Shown one piece after another: positions 1 to 11,869 of a stretch of 64,000 nucleotides of DNA; position 1 is the first letter of the stretch; each line of letters begins with the position of its first letter. Origin of the DNA: Pelobates cultripes (Eukaryota; Chordata; Amphibia; Anura; Pelobatidae); the NCBI GenBank assembly GCA_933207985.1, contig OW240914.1, positions 136,229,955 through 136,293,954 of the forward strand. The letters run 5' to 3'. The position numbers were made by a program, and so were the translations under genes. Under the pieces are notes generated by a model. That model was not told the DNA's origin. It worked only from the letters and a program-made list of their open reading frames with translations, and did no database searches.

Positions 1-149
1 CCCATTTGCAATACCTTGGGTTGTCTTCTTTTGCAAATGGTATGCCATCATGGGGGTAATTATCATTCCTGGGCTACCATACGCTCTCAAAGGCAACCTA
101 ACCAATCTGACAAATTTCAATAAAAAAAAAAAAAAAGTAAACTCAAGCC

Positions 150-460
150 TTATAGTTGACCCTGTAACTTTCACAAACACTATAAGACCTCTACATGTGG
201 GGTACTGTTATACTCAGGGGACTTCGCTGAACACAAATATTAGTGTATTAGAACAGTAAAATGTATCACAGCAATAATATCATCAGTAAAAGTGCAGTTT
301 GTGTGTGAAAAATGCAAAAAACTTCACTTTCACTGACAATATCATAGCTGTGATAGGTTTTACTGTTTTGAAACACTAATATTTGTGTTCAGCAAAGTCT
401 CCCAAGTAAAACAGTACCCCCATGTACAGGTTTTAAGGTGTCATAGAAAGTTACAGGGTT
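150..460. repeat. Long imperfect hairpin inside MITE copy A
   Basis: The left arm (about 165-290, with AACACAAATATTAGTGT) is repeated inverted in the right arm (about 318-455, with AACACTAATATTTGTGTT). The two arms flank a short loop near 300. The same hairpin recurs at about 1870-2160, and its right arm alone near 48390-48530. Confidence 0.75.
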
Positions 461-819
461 AAACACAGTGCTAGCAAATTAAATTCTCTGGACCTTTGGC
501 TTGGGTTGGCAGGCAAGTCCCTCAAATTGCAATCATTAAAATTACTTAATTAGGTAAAAATATCACATAAATATGCAAGTATAATTTTAATATATATACA
601 TATTTATATATTTGACGTCTACGTGTATATTTATGAAATTATGTAATTATGTATATTTCATATTTTTATTTATACATAGATATATAGATCATTACATTAT
701 AAGTGTATTTTGATATAAATATATTAATATAATACTGTTAGAATAAAATGACATTTATTTTTAATTATTAAAAATTATTTTTAATTTTTTTAACATATTT
801 GTATTTTATGATAATATAC

Positions 820-898
820 ACATACATACATATACATATACACACACACACACACGCAATATATATTCATATATATTGTGTTTGTGTATATATACATA

Positions 899-950
<52 letters not shown>

Positions 951-952
951 TG
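820..952. repeat. CA/TG microsatellite
   Basis: Long uninterrupted CA runs (841-855 and 901-948) are separated by TA-rich text. ORFs reading through it are artefacts of the repeat. Confidence 0.95.
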
Positions 953-979
953 TAATTTAAATATAAGTGTATTTTTACA

Positions 980-1165
980 TTAAAGGACCACTCTAGGCAC
1001 CCAGACCACTTCAGCTTAATGAAGTGGTCTGAGTGCCAGGTCCAGCTAGGCTTTACCCATTCTTTTATAAACATAGCAGTGTTAATGTTTATGAATGGGT
1101 TAAGCCTTCCCCCAAATCCTCTAGCAGCTGTCTCATTGACAGCCGCAAGAGGCGCTTGCGTGATT
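980..1165 (+). mobile_element. T2/Kolobok-like MITE, 5' half only
   Basis: It starts TTAAAGGACCACTCTAGG and then follows the left half of the full-length element at 12153-12618, including the AAGTGGTCTG hairpin and the CTGTCTC..TGACAGCCGC block. After about 1165 the text switches to the GC-rich end of the TTAACCCC-type MITE, so the right half is missing. Confidence 0.7.
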
Positions 1166-1279
1166 CTCTGGGCAGTCTCCCCTTGGCATATCAGGACCCC
1201 GCGGCCATGTGATCACTCGATCCCCAAGGGGATTTTTCCGATGACGGTCCTAAACCGTAATCGGTCGTCAAGGGGTTAA

Positions 1280-2689
1280 AGACTAAGCCAAATGTACACG
1301 TTGTGATCAAAACAAAACCTGGAATTTGAAGTTATGTTCAACTGTAATTCACCTCTTTCATATTAAGTGCACCCACACTTATTATAGATCATTTTTTGTG
1401 GGGAAACAGGGCTTTCATTTAACATCAAATATTTAGCTATGGAACAATTTAATATGAAGAAAATGGGAGAAAATAAGAAATTGTTATTTTTTTAGTTCTA
1501 CATGACATTTTAACTGTGAATGTCATAATACGGTTTGCTTTTACTGCAAAAACAAACAAAAAAAACATAATTGTATTCAGCAATGTCTCCCGAGTATAAC
1601 AGTACCCCCTATGTACAGATTTTATGGTGTTTTGGGAAGTTACAGGGTCAAATATATCATGTTACATTTTTCTGTTTTTTCCACATTGAAAAAGATTGGT
1701 TATGTTGCCTTTGAGACCGTAAGGTAGCCCAGGAATGAGAATTACCCCAATGATGGCATACCATTTGCAATAGTAAACAACCCAAGGTATTGCAAATGGG
1801 GTATGTCCAGTCTTTTTTAGTAGCGAATTTCAATGTAAAAAAACTGAAACGCAAGCCTTATATTTGACTCTCTAGCTTTTGAAAACACCATAAAACCTGT
1901 ACATTAGGGGTACTGTTGTACTCTGAGACTTCGCTGAACACAAATATTAGTGTTTCAAAACAGTAAAACGTATCACAACAATTATATAGTCAGTGTAAGG
2001 GCCACTTGTGTGTGAAAAATGCAAAAAATTTCACTTTCACTGACAATATCATCGTTGTAATACATTTTACTGTTTTGAAACACTAATATCTGTGTTCAGC
2101 GAAGTCTTCTGAGTAAAACAGTACCCCCCATGTACAGGTTTTATGGTGTCTTGGAAAGTTACAGGGTTAAATATAGTGCCAGCAAATTAAATTCCCTGGA
2201 CTTTCTGCCTGGGTTGTCAGACAGGTCCCGCAAATTGTAATTAATAAAAATGACCTAATTATGTAAAAATATTACATAAATATATACGTAGAATTTTATT
2301 ACAAATATATTTAATTTTTTAAAATTACTTTTAATTATATATAGGTATATAGTGATCTAAATATATATTATTTCATTTTAAACAGTTTTTAACTTATTTT
2401 ACTTTTTACAGGCAGCACGGGGACTACCTGTCATTCCAGGCACTCCCTCTGCTGGCACTGCTATGGACGGCTATTCCGTCAATGTGATCGTGAGGTCCTC
2501 GCGATCACATGGCCCAGGAAGACCGGAACGGCAGCAGGGGGACTCCCTGAGATGCCAGATAAGTCCCCCCCACCATAATCGCCGGCTTGCGGGTAAGTAC
2601 ATAGGACGGCGGGGAAGTGCTATGCCGCTGCCATTTAGAGCCGGGTCCCCAAGGACGGCATAGCATACCAGCCGTCGTTAAGGGGTTAA
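1280..2689 (+). mobile_element. TTAA-target hairpin MITE, copy B, composite
   Basis: The right end AGGGGTTAA falls at 2681-2689. The hairpin block is at 1870-2160, the AT-rich middle at 2230-2400 and the GC-rich end at 2410-2689. Sequence at about 1710-1830 is the reverse complement of window bases 1-110, so the left part is a nested or inverted copy. No coding capacity is seen. Confidence 0.55.
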
Positions 2690-2694
2690 TGACT

Positions 2695-3585
2695 AGCATG
2701 TATTCATGCCAATTCCACCTAAAAAAAACATCTCCCGCATCCGCCCCTTTCTTACACAAGATGCTACTAAAGAGCTGGTCCATGCTCTAGTAGTCTCTCG
2801 CATGGACTATTGTAACTCTCTCCTAATTGGTCTTCCCAATAGCAGTATTGCCCCACTACAGTCTGTAATGAATGCTGCCGCCAGACTGATTTTCCTCTCT
2901 AGTCGGTCCTCTCACACCTCACCCCTCTGTCTGTCCTTACATTGGCTTCCTTTATACTATAGGAGTCAATTCAAAGTGCTAACCCATACCTACAAAGCAC
3001 TGAATAGTCTTAGCCCCTCTTGTATCTCCTCACAGATCCATAGGTATGCCCCTTCTCGGTCTCTCTGCTCTGCTCGTGACCTTCTTCTGTCTGCTGCTCG
3101 CACCCATACAGCCAACTTGCGCTTGCAGGACTTCTTGCGGGTGGCTCCCTTCCTATGGAATAGCCTGTCTACCGCCATCAAACTCTCCCCTAGTCTTGCA
3201 TCTTTTAAGAAGTGCCTTAAAACCCATTTCTTTAGGAAAGCCTATGGCCTCCCAGACTAACCTCTACCTCACATACCTCTCTCTTGCTCTCTCCTAAAGA
3301 GCAGCACTCTACTCTCTCCTCCAGCTCTGCTTCACTCCCACGTAATTTGACTGCAATTTCCTGTCCTAATGTGTTTTATACCCCACCTCCTATAGACTGT
3401 AAGCTCGTTTGAGCAGGGCCCTCTTCAACCCATCGTTTCTGTAAGTTTTCTTGTAATTGTCCTATTTATAGTTAAATCCCCCCCTCTAATAATATTGTAA
3501 AGCACTACGGAATGTGTTGGCGCTATATAAATGCCAATAATAATACATATTTTTGTTAATAATAATAATAATAATAATAATGGCC
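2695..3585 (+). mobile_element. 5'-truncated L2/CR1-type LINE
   Basis: It contains the C-terminal end of a LINE reverse transcriptase ORF (2706-3260) followed by a typical L2-like 3' UTR: an ACTGTAAGCTC stretch near 3397, TGTAAAGCACTACGGAAT near 3496, GGCGCTATATAAAT and a terminal (ATA)n run to about 3580. The truncated 5' end abuts the end of the MITE at 2689. An L2 assignment is more likely than CR1 or Rex1, from the 3' tail. Confidence 0.8.
2706..3260 (+). pseudogene. LINE ORF2 C-terminal fragment (L2-like)
   Basis: The open frame of 184 residues starts inside the ancestral ORF, so its ATG is not a real start. Visible family signatures are SRMDYCNSLL near residue 31, LHWLPL followed by YRSQFKV, LWNSL, and the terminal FKKCLKTHFFRKAYG. 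These belong to the thumb and C-terminal region of L2/CR1-clade reverse transcriptases; the endonuclease and the catalytic palm are absent. The frame happens to be free of stops, which suggests a moderately young insertion, but it cannot make a working enzyme. Confidence 0.8.
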
Positions 3586-4300
3586 ACACTGTCAACATGA
3601 AATTGCTCTAAAAATAAACATTAATTTAAAAAAAAAAAAAAAAATGGACCTTCGTCAGTAGGCTAATTGAATAAGCAGCTTCCAAGGACATATTGAAGAA
3701 ATGTTTTAAAATGTTATGCTAACGAGATTTAAAAACATGCAAAATGCGTGCTTGACAGAGTCACTTTTAGATAGGTTTATGCATGCATGTATGATTTATA
3801 CAGGGTTCAAAAGTTCCACTCACATTTTGGGACCCGATTTTCTGTGAAACCTTTTTCTGATGTGGAAAATATTCCTAGTCTTTTGACTGTTATTTTTCTG
3901 GATTTGTTTGTATTGCTTAAAAAATAAAAAAATAAAAAAATCTTAAAAGGATCACATAATTTTATCTAAATGAAGTTGTAATGGTGCCAGGAGGCCCCTG
4001 GACACACTTACCTTAAGGGGTTAAGTCATTCTTGAATGGTTTAACCTTTAAAATGTTGCCTCCAGTGCCGATCTCCAGGCCGAACCTGGCTTCTGAATCA
4101 GAGTTGCAGGAAGCAAGGAGTTCTTGCTAGGCTGGTGTGCCGCTTATTTGCTAAAGCAGTCAGATGACGCTCTAAGCCAATCCGTCCCTCCCCATTCATA
4201 AAGAAAGAAGATTTTTATGTATGGGAGGCTACTGAACTAAAAGGTGCTTCCTGGTGTTTTATGGAGTGGATGATTAAAAGCTTTTCTTAATTTCCCATAA
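3586..4300. other. No gene seen; AT-rich with A-runs
   Basis: It holds poly-A tracts near 3629 and 3919 and repeat-like text at 3960-4260 (for example ATGGTGCCAGGAGGCC) resembling the interior of T2-type MITEs. No supportable gene is seen. Confidence 0.5.
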
Positions 4301-5940
4301 TAAAATGTGTCGGACCGTGTAAATTCCCTTTATTTGCTTGAACCTATCTCCAAGTTTCCCAAACTCATGTGTATCCCTCTGTTTGTGGACGGAACATGTG
4401 TGGTCCCCCTTTTATTAGCTAACACTAACCACCCCTGGCTGTTAACCACAATTAAGTGATTAACTTGACTGCTTTCCCCTTGGTGGCCACCATTCGTTCC
4501 ATTTTGTCTCCCGAACATAGGCAGAGGTATTTGGTCTTCGAGCACATGGAACCCATTTCGGCTACATGATCTCGCAAATGCCAGCAAAGATTGTATCGCT
4601 GTCCGTCCAACTTCCCGACCACAGACATTTGGGAGATAGGAACTACCGACTGGGGGGGTGCATTCACTCCATAAGAGCCAGGGGGAGCATTCATCGTTGT
4701 TCACACAGGAACCCCTGAAAGAAAAACTTTACCCGAATGGCGATTCCGTTCTACCGAATGGATCGGAGTGCTATTTGGACAACTTGGGTGCTCAGATCCG
4801 GGCTATTCAGAGATATAAAAGGTGAGTGGTGTTCCTGTATAATTTTGATATCTTTTTGAGGTATTGCCCGCGTAGATCCCTGTCAAGGTCCACGCGACCT
4901 GTATGTCTGCTCCTCCGGTCCAGCACTTAAGTGGCAGTTCCTGGTCTGTGGTTGCCCATGTTTAGGCTTAGGCTGGTGTGTAGGCCGGGTTCGTCTGTTT
5001 CGGTGCTCCTGATGCAAATTGTGGCTGCGGTTTGGTATGGTAAGGTAGCTTGGGTGGTGCCCCGTATCACTACCGTGTGCTTTCCAGTTTTGGGGCAGAT
5101 TGTGTGTGAGTCATATGCCATTTTTCGGGACTCCCGAAAGCCTTGTTACTATGCTGCCATGCTGCTTGGCGGCCCGGCCCCCCTTCTCCTGCCTAACATA
5201 TCTTGTCTTGTTTTAGTTTGTATTCCAAGTCCATGTACAGTCCTGTCCTGCCATGTTATGTTCATGTCTCCCTTATGTCTTGTGTACATGTTCTGGGTTT
5301 AGCTTCCTATCCTTCTCTGGTTCTGGGTTCTACTAGTTCTGTCTTGTTTTCATGTTTGGTGACTATCCTAGCCTTGCCTTGCCTTGTTTCTGTACTGGAT
5401 ACATTCCTGCTGCAGAGCCTCCCTATCTAGTTCCTGGGAGGTCTGCATATCATCTAGCTCCTAGCTCTTCAGATCCGCAGTAGCTGTTGGTATGTGGCCG
5501 CACAAACGCTGGTGCTCAACACCAGAGGGCGTGTGGTTACCCTGCACCAGACCCTGATAATCCACTTCCACGCTGAAGACTCCCAACTTTTCATCAGGCA
5601 CTCAGGGGTCCCGGTTTCCGTACCGCCACCCGTGACAGACACAGAGATGCCTGGGAGGAGTTTGTACTTTTTACTATGGGGACTCCATGCTGGGGGTCTG
5701 TGCATAAAAGGCAGAGTGTGGCATAATAAACCTCCCAGAACTGTGCGTCATCCAGTTACTGGGGGAATGGGCTATAATCACTCAACAGCGCTTCTCTTCC
5801 AGCTCCTGAGGGCGACAGCGGAGATAGTCATCTCAGGATTGCAGCTGCACTACAGAAAGCATTCATTCAATGCTGTCCTACGAGGAAGTCCTAAAGCGTG
5901 TGCGGCATTAGCTGTGCATGCACATTAGGTTCCCTCCTAC
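4301..5940. other. GC-richer unclassified repeat-like region
   Basis: Base composition is higher in GC than the flanks and includes motifs such as GGCGGCCCGGCCCCCC (near 5169) and CCCGTGACAG (near 5628), the latter like a gypsy LTR edge. Overlapping short ORFs occur on both strands but show no domain. It may be retroelement leader or LTR sequence; I cannot assign a family. Confidence 0.35.
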
Positions 5941-8900
5941 CGATGATGTTGGAGGAGGTGGAACCATAACTGGAATAAGGTTTTTTTTTTTTTTTTTTAA
6001 ACCCTTTCACTACAGTGTTAGGAATACAGCTTTGTATTCCTAATGCTATATTCTCCTTTAATGAAATATGTGAATATATGGCAAACAAGCAAGCTACACA
6101 GGACACTGAAACCACAATGTCCTGACCTACAATGACCAGTGTAGAGGATCTTGCACTGTCCAGAATATCACAGAAAGATCAAGTCAATGAATAGGAGAGA
6201 TTTAAAGGCATCCATGAAAATGCAACAGGCAAGTTTATACCTGATGTGCCACCTTATTTCAGTTGAAATTAAACTGGCACTGTCACCACAAAATGTCTTA
6301 GTAATTCATGCTAAATATGATCTTTACAAAACACACAATGTCTGTGCTGGGATTCCACTTAAGTTTCAACACAGTTAAAAGATATCATGTGACAAAGTGG
6401 AGAAAACCTGACAAAGGATTGAGCTTCAGTTCCCACAGACAAGTTTTGATAACTTTCACAGTGGACAATCTCTAGCAATGGCTGTGGGAGTCAGGCTCCT
6501 TCTTGTGCATCTCGCAGGTTGGTCTATGGAGGATTCTTCAATCTTGTAGGTTCCTTCACTGACCTCTGTTATAGTCACCTGTGAAAGTACATCAATAACA
6601 TGTATCTTGATGGATGACGCGTCAGGAGCAGAAGGAAGAATTTAGCAGTGTCTGCAACAGAGTGTTTAAGGTAAATATAACTCTCCTCATCTGCACCCTA
6701 TCGGTCACCGCACACAAAGGGAATGTCACCTGCAAGGTGACAGTCGCTTTAAGTAGACTACTCTCAGTAATCCATCGTCTTAAACTATGTAGTTCAACAG
6801 CTTTTCTCATGGTTTTGTCATGTCTTGCTGACCTGTTCAATGAAAAAAAAAAATCAAACAGCTTTCAACACTTATAACCCAGTTGTTAGTATGGGAGGAA
6901 TGTAACAGAGTAGGATCTATGACCGAGAGCCATCACCTCGAGATCACAACTTACAAAAATTAAATAGTGATCAGTCCAGGGAGGTGACATCATCACTGGG
7001 AACGAAGATCTAGTCTGAAATCAGGTCTGTCCTGTTTTAGGCAGCCTTTTCACTAAACCGAATAACACAGCAACTTGACAAGGAAATTTAACATTTTAGG
7101 CAAAAATAGGTAAGTAGTAAATAAATAATAAATACATTTTTGACCAAAATATTCAATTTCCTTTATCAAAGCTAGGTTTAGGGAATAACATAATTTGTAC
7201 TAAGCAAATGAATTACCGGAGCATTACATGAACTCTAGACCTCAGATACTTCAGCTGCTTAGGAAGTGTTGGTGGAACACACGCAATTTCTCTAGTTTTC
7301 CTATAGTTTCCACCCCGCCCCCGCCCCCATTTTTTAATGGTCCCCTCTATATCAAGTTTGCAGACCTGTTATTTACTGTGAATTAATAGATTGTTTTGCA
7401 TTTATGTGGTCTGTTTTTACTTCCTTGTATGAACAAACAAAATCAATAAACAGCACTTTTCATGGAACCTCCTGGTGAAAATACATGGGATAAAATATGA
7501 CATTGGGCATTTCTACAATTGTTTTATTTATTTTGCTTACTGTTTAATTTCTTACCTGGGGTCCATCGGATGCCACTGCCTGTCTCCACTATGGCAGACA
7601 GAGAGCCGGACGCTGTGCTAAACCCGAGAGTGCAGGACTTTGTTCAACAGAGCCAATAAACAATTCTAAGTAGGCGCTTTCGGCTCTCTGGCTGATGTAG
7701 TGTAGTGAAAAATAGATGGACAATAAAAAGGATTAAAAAAAAACAAAATGTAAAGTGATCATCAGATGATATCCACTCTATACACTATGCTAACAAAAAA
7801 ATAATATAATCAGGGGTGGACAGCCGTGCACGCAGTCGAACAGAGAGGCCACACTGCAATATGTCAGTACTGAAAAATGTGTTTGGAAATAAATTCACCT
7901 GCTAATCAGGTAGGAAAAACATACTCACTCCCTTAATATAGGGATATTATAGCTACCATTTAGGTGGTTTTCTAATTGCTAACAGTTTGCATCCTCACTT
8001 CTATCTCAGAAATATATTACCTCCCTATCTAAGCACATTGCTAATTTTGCCTCTGATCTATATATATTTTATTAAAGCTCTAACTCTGCACATCTTATGA
8101 TATGTAACAACATTTTAATAACATCTGTAGCCATCTAAATTGCAACAATACTCTGGTATGTTTATTTCAATAAATAAGTGAGATACGAGGTTTTGCAACA
8201 TTGTCATTTGGCACAGGGTTCTGAGTATAAGCCTAGATAGATATTTGTCTCTTCCTAATCTTTAAACATTCTTTGTATTTAACTAATTTTAATGATTTTT
8301 CATTTTACGTGGGTTTTTTTTTTGTGTTTGTGACATATCAGTGAGTGTGTTTTCCCTACGTGGGATCTAATAAAGCAGTACCATTTTAACTAATAACCAT
8401 CTCTTCTTAACATTTATCCCTATATTGTTCAATTGATAATATTCAAATTCTGTGAGTAATTGTATCGGTTCTAGGCCTTTCATTTTGGAAGGCTCGTTAT
8501 GATTTTCTTTCTTCTGATATTAATCTGGGGTTACCACCCCCTTTAATTACTCCTCAACCAATACGGGCTCAGTGAGGGTTTTCGCTCACGGTGGTCTGGG
8601 TTTTTTTGTCACCTGCTAATCAAGTAGTGCAACCATGTAATAAAAATAAAAAAAAATAAAAAAAAGACAGGTGCACTTTTAAAAAAGAAGAAAAAAAAAA
8701 TTCTACATTATAGAACAATAAGCTCTCTATATCCCTGCACGGTCATATTTGTATGTAGATAATCTTCTTTCTTAAGTGGAATGCCAGTCCACTATCACTG
8801 TAGATATATAGCCTGTATCATATTCTTCAGAACAGGGTGAATAAGGAAACGGCTGTTATACATATATAATTTTCAGCTAAATTTTGTTTGCTTAGCTTTT

Positions 8901-9757
8901 TTGGCTGCATTTGATATTTTTCTCTTTGAGTTGGAGAACAGCCAGATATATCCAAGAATTAGCTGGGTGGAGAGAGGGATGCTGTATCTGAGCTAGGCTA
9001 TGTAACCCTTGCAGTGCCAAGAAAGACTAAGTGATGCATGGGTATCTAAAGGCGTAGGATATCAATCCCATCACGCAGCTAGGAAAATAAACAATTGCTA
9101 CCCACAACATATGTTCTACCAAAAAAATGTTTATTCATGTCTGAAACTCACTAAACTAACCTATAACAGGAATTCATTCACATTTATAGAAATTTTCACT
9201 TTTGAATTATCCAAAACCAATTTTTTCTTCCTTGTCAAACAGGGCCAGCGCGGGCCAAATGAGACCATTGGTAAGAAGCCTTAGCAGAAGCCAACATGCA
9301 CGACACGTTTGCCACAATCATATTATCAGGTAACACTTAATACAGATAAGAGATAAAATCCGTGTTGTTGATGCACAGTAAAGGAAATTTACGGCACATC
9401 ACCCATTCCATCGGCATACCCAGAACTCCGCACCCTGCCAAATGACTGGGTTGTTTGATGCACAAATCATCCTCAAACCCACTGAAGTTTCCCTCTACTT
9501 CATAAGCAGTCATTGTTTCAACCTACTACAGGAATAATAAAATAGATAGACCCATATGAAATTACAGCTAAATATATTGACTCTAGGAAAGTAAGTCCCA
9601 AGAAGTACAAAGATACATAGTGCCCATTGTGCTGAAACTAGTGCAGACCTTTGGAAATACATTGGAGACAACAGTTTTCCTTCATCTTTTAAATATTTGA
9701 TTAGTGAATAGGAGAATGTTGTACTAAAAAAAAATTATTACAAGTATATATAGTAAG
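5941..9757. other. No gene seen; mostly unique AT-rich sequence
   Basis: A T-run lies at about 5981-5998, and 6001-6061 resembles a MITE end (it finishes CTCCTTTAA with an internal TTAGGAATAC hairpin). A possible exon-like stretch on the minus strand near 6482-6597 is treated in the findings. Nothing else supportable is seen. Confidence 0.45.
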
Positions 9758-9815
9758 CCATACTGTCCTGATGAAAGTTCCTGTAGAGAACTGAAACGTT
9801 GACTGACCTTTATGG
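9758..9815 (+). ncRNA. Hammerhead ribozyme motif (type I, minimal)
   Basis: All core parts occur in order. The 5' strand of stem I is CCATA-CT-GTC (9758-9767). CTGATGA is at 9768-9774 and one unpaired A follows. Stem II is AGTTC/GAACT (9776-9780 and 9788-9792) with a 7-base loop, then GAA (9793-9795). A very short self-complementary stem III ACGT (9796-9799) is followed by U17 at the predicted cleavage position (9800). The 3' strand of stem I is GAC (9801-9803) plus TATGG (9811-9815), which pairs with CCATA. A tiny stem III is typical of ribozymes carried by Penelope-like elements, which act as dimers. No activity can be inferred from sequence alone. Confidence 0.7.
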
Positions 9816-9847
9816 AATCTGAGCAATAAAGCTGAATAATCCTTGTA

Positions 9848-9849
9848 GA

Positions 9850-9883
<34 letters not shown>

Positions 9884-9925
9884 TGTCAAACAGGGTATAT
9901 ATACACATACACACACACACACACG
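9848..9925. repeat. TG/CA microsatellite pair
   Basis: A (TG)n run at about 9850-9874 is followed after TATATATTGTCAAACAGGG by a (CA)n run to 9925. It directly follows the ribozyme-bearing repeat. Confidence 0.9.
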
Positions 9926-11860
9926 AGAGCATTGGATTTTTCAAAACAAAATTAAAAGTATTGTAACAAAAAATTAATTGGCCCCACTGCAGCCCTCTTT
10001 GTTACACACACTTTTTTGCAGTTACACTTTTTATATTTTAGTAATCAACAGCAGTTTTATTTTTACTTAAAAAATACCAATACTTAAATAAAATATTCTT
10101 TCACTAGACAAACTAATAAAGGACTAGGGTGTTCTCCATGAAATATAGAATTAGTCTTTTAACAAGTGGTCTAAAGAAAAAGTGCCTGAAAACACCAGTT
10201 CTGCTGTTATGGCATACGTACAACTGAAGTACCTCATATACTACTACTCAAAAAAAAAAAAAATGTTATGCTTTTAAGCGATTAAAGAAAAAGTCCAAGC
10301 ACCATATAGTGGTTACGGTAACAGGAATGCTCCATTGCAACCTTCAATTAACACTCAACGCAATATAACCACTACAGTGTACTGTAGTGTTTATGGCGCC
10401 AGGACCGCCCTCCCATAAGTAGTCACAACAGTTCTCACACTGGGTTCACTAAGCCCTGCTTCTTATTCAGCCAAAAGTTCTCTGCCTCTACTAACCACGT
10501 GAATGGCTTAACTTGTGTTTGACTACTTACATTTGGGAGCCAGGGCACTCCTAGCACCATATCAACCATAGCACACTATAATGGTTAACGTGCGTGGAGC
10601 ATTTCATTAAAATTAAACCCTATATCCATTTGCTTAGATGTGTAGGAGTGTAACTATCAAAGTCAGATAATTTTAGAAATGTTTAGTGTCATATATAGAT
10701 ATACAGTCAATTACATGTACATATAATATTTAAATGTACATTAAGGGTACATCAAAAATATTAGTGATATTCTGTCAAAGATAAATCAGTCAAAACAAAA
10801 AAATTTAATTTGTGTAGGGCAAGTTTCTCTCATACAGCTTGAGACAAGATCAAATTTACTCAAATCAAAAATGTATGCTCGAGTGCCACAATAGCATCTT
10901 ATAGAATTGTTTACAAGAATTTCTAATTAAATCAGCACCATGGTCACTGTATGCATATTGTATTTCATATATTCATTTTGATGCTGCTAAAGGTGGTAAA
11001 GAAACTCTGCAAGCACCATAATTACTACTACATTATGTAGTGGTTATCATGCAATGTTTCTATGGTTCATGCTCCTCATCGTTTGACAAACTTTAGAGCA
11101 GCATGAAACTAATCAGATAGTTCTCTGCTCGGACAAGCCAAATCCCTCAGCTTGGAATATCCTATGGACTTGTTTTATTTTGATTTGCCATTGAAATTGG
11201 CATTACTTAGTAAACATCTGTATTGGTTAACTCCGCTAAATCTTTTGCATAGGACTAGATTCCCTCACAAGACAGGTTATGACATCCCAAATTTTGGTTT
11301 GATGCCGTTTAATTGCTCTTATCCTTAGAAATTATCTTCATATGTCATCCCAAGGAGAGTTTCGGGGAACTAAGCATTTTCGTAAAATAAAAGTTGAAAT
11401 GGCTGCACCATTAGGGCCCTTACACCATATCCACTACATTAAGTTTATTCAACTGGCCAGTACAATACAATAAAAAACATACTTTTATCCTTGCACACAA
11501 GCTCAATTGTTCAAATTGCCGGGTGCCAAACTTCCAGGATTATATTGCATACTGTATACACACACGTAGTGTAAAAAAACCAAACAAAAACACACAAGCC
11601 AAACCAAAATACATTTCACACAATCCCTTTGAGAAGGTTATATTTCCATACAATGAGCCAGTGACAATACATGTCTAGCAGTATATATATATATATATAT
11701 ATATAAAAGTGCTGGGATCTCTGGTTGCAGTAGAATGTGATTAGTAAATATCCACATAGGACAACACTACTAAAAGCAGACAGTCAGCAGTATACATGGT
11801 CAGCCAGATACATCCCCCACCCATTCCAGCCAGACATCTCCCTGTTAGCGTATTAGCTCA
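9926..11860. other. No gene; AT-rich with MITE-like pieces
   Basis: Mostly unique AT-rich sequence. A T2-like element is annotated separately at 10282-10610, and a related fragment is present near 10995-11060 (AAGCACCATAATTACTAC). A (TA)n run lies at 11684-11705. Confidence 0.5.
10282..10610 (+). mobile_element. T2-like MITE, decayed
   Basis: It begins TTAAAGAAAAAGTCC and continues with AAGCACCATATAGTGGTTA; an internal inverted motif (ACCACTACAGTG..CTGTAGTG) lies near 10370-10390. The right side has TATAATGGTTA and ends near TTTCATTAAA. The ends are diverged, so the boundaries are approximate. Confidence 0.4.
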
Positions 11861-11861
11861 C

Positions 11862-11869
11862 CAATTCAT
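11862..11869 (-). CDS. BIN3: Putative BIN3 exon 1 coding tip (M-N-W, partial)
   Basis: On the minus strand, GGCGTG precedes ATG AAT TG at 11869-11862, followed directly by the splice donor GTGAGC. If the next exon starts with G, the protein begins Met-Asn-Trp. BIN3 proteins, as I recall them, begin Met-Ser-Trp-Ile-Pro. BIN3 is a BAR-domain protein acting in actin organisation and membrane curvature. No second exon was found in 1-11.86 kb, so the first intron would have to run past the window edge. The eight coding bases are weak evidence alone; the promoter context and synteny carry the call. Confidence 0.3.

Larger units (their letters stand above)
1..1279 (+). mobile_element. TTAA-target hairpin MITE, copy A (left end outside window)
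   Basis: The right end reads GGGGTTAA at 1272-1279. The order of parts is the same as in the complete copy at 48371-49511: a hairpin block (150-460), a long AT-rich middle (540-960) and a GC-richer end with CCGT-rich text. A fragment of a different MITE (980-1165) sits in the middle. No protein is encoded; the short ORFs here are chance. The family looks like a non-autonomous DNA transposon; I do not recognise a transposase source. Confidence 0.55.

Noticed and set aside
4927..5430. ORFs resembling a membrane protein
   Set aside because: The hydrophobic residues come from TTG/CTT-rich text in an unclassified repeat region; no start context, no family, and overlapping opposite ORFs.
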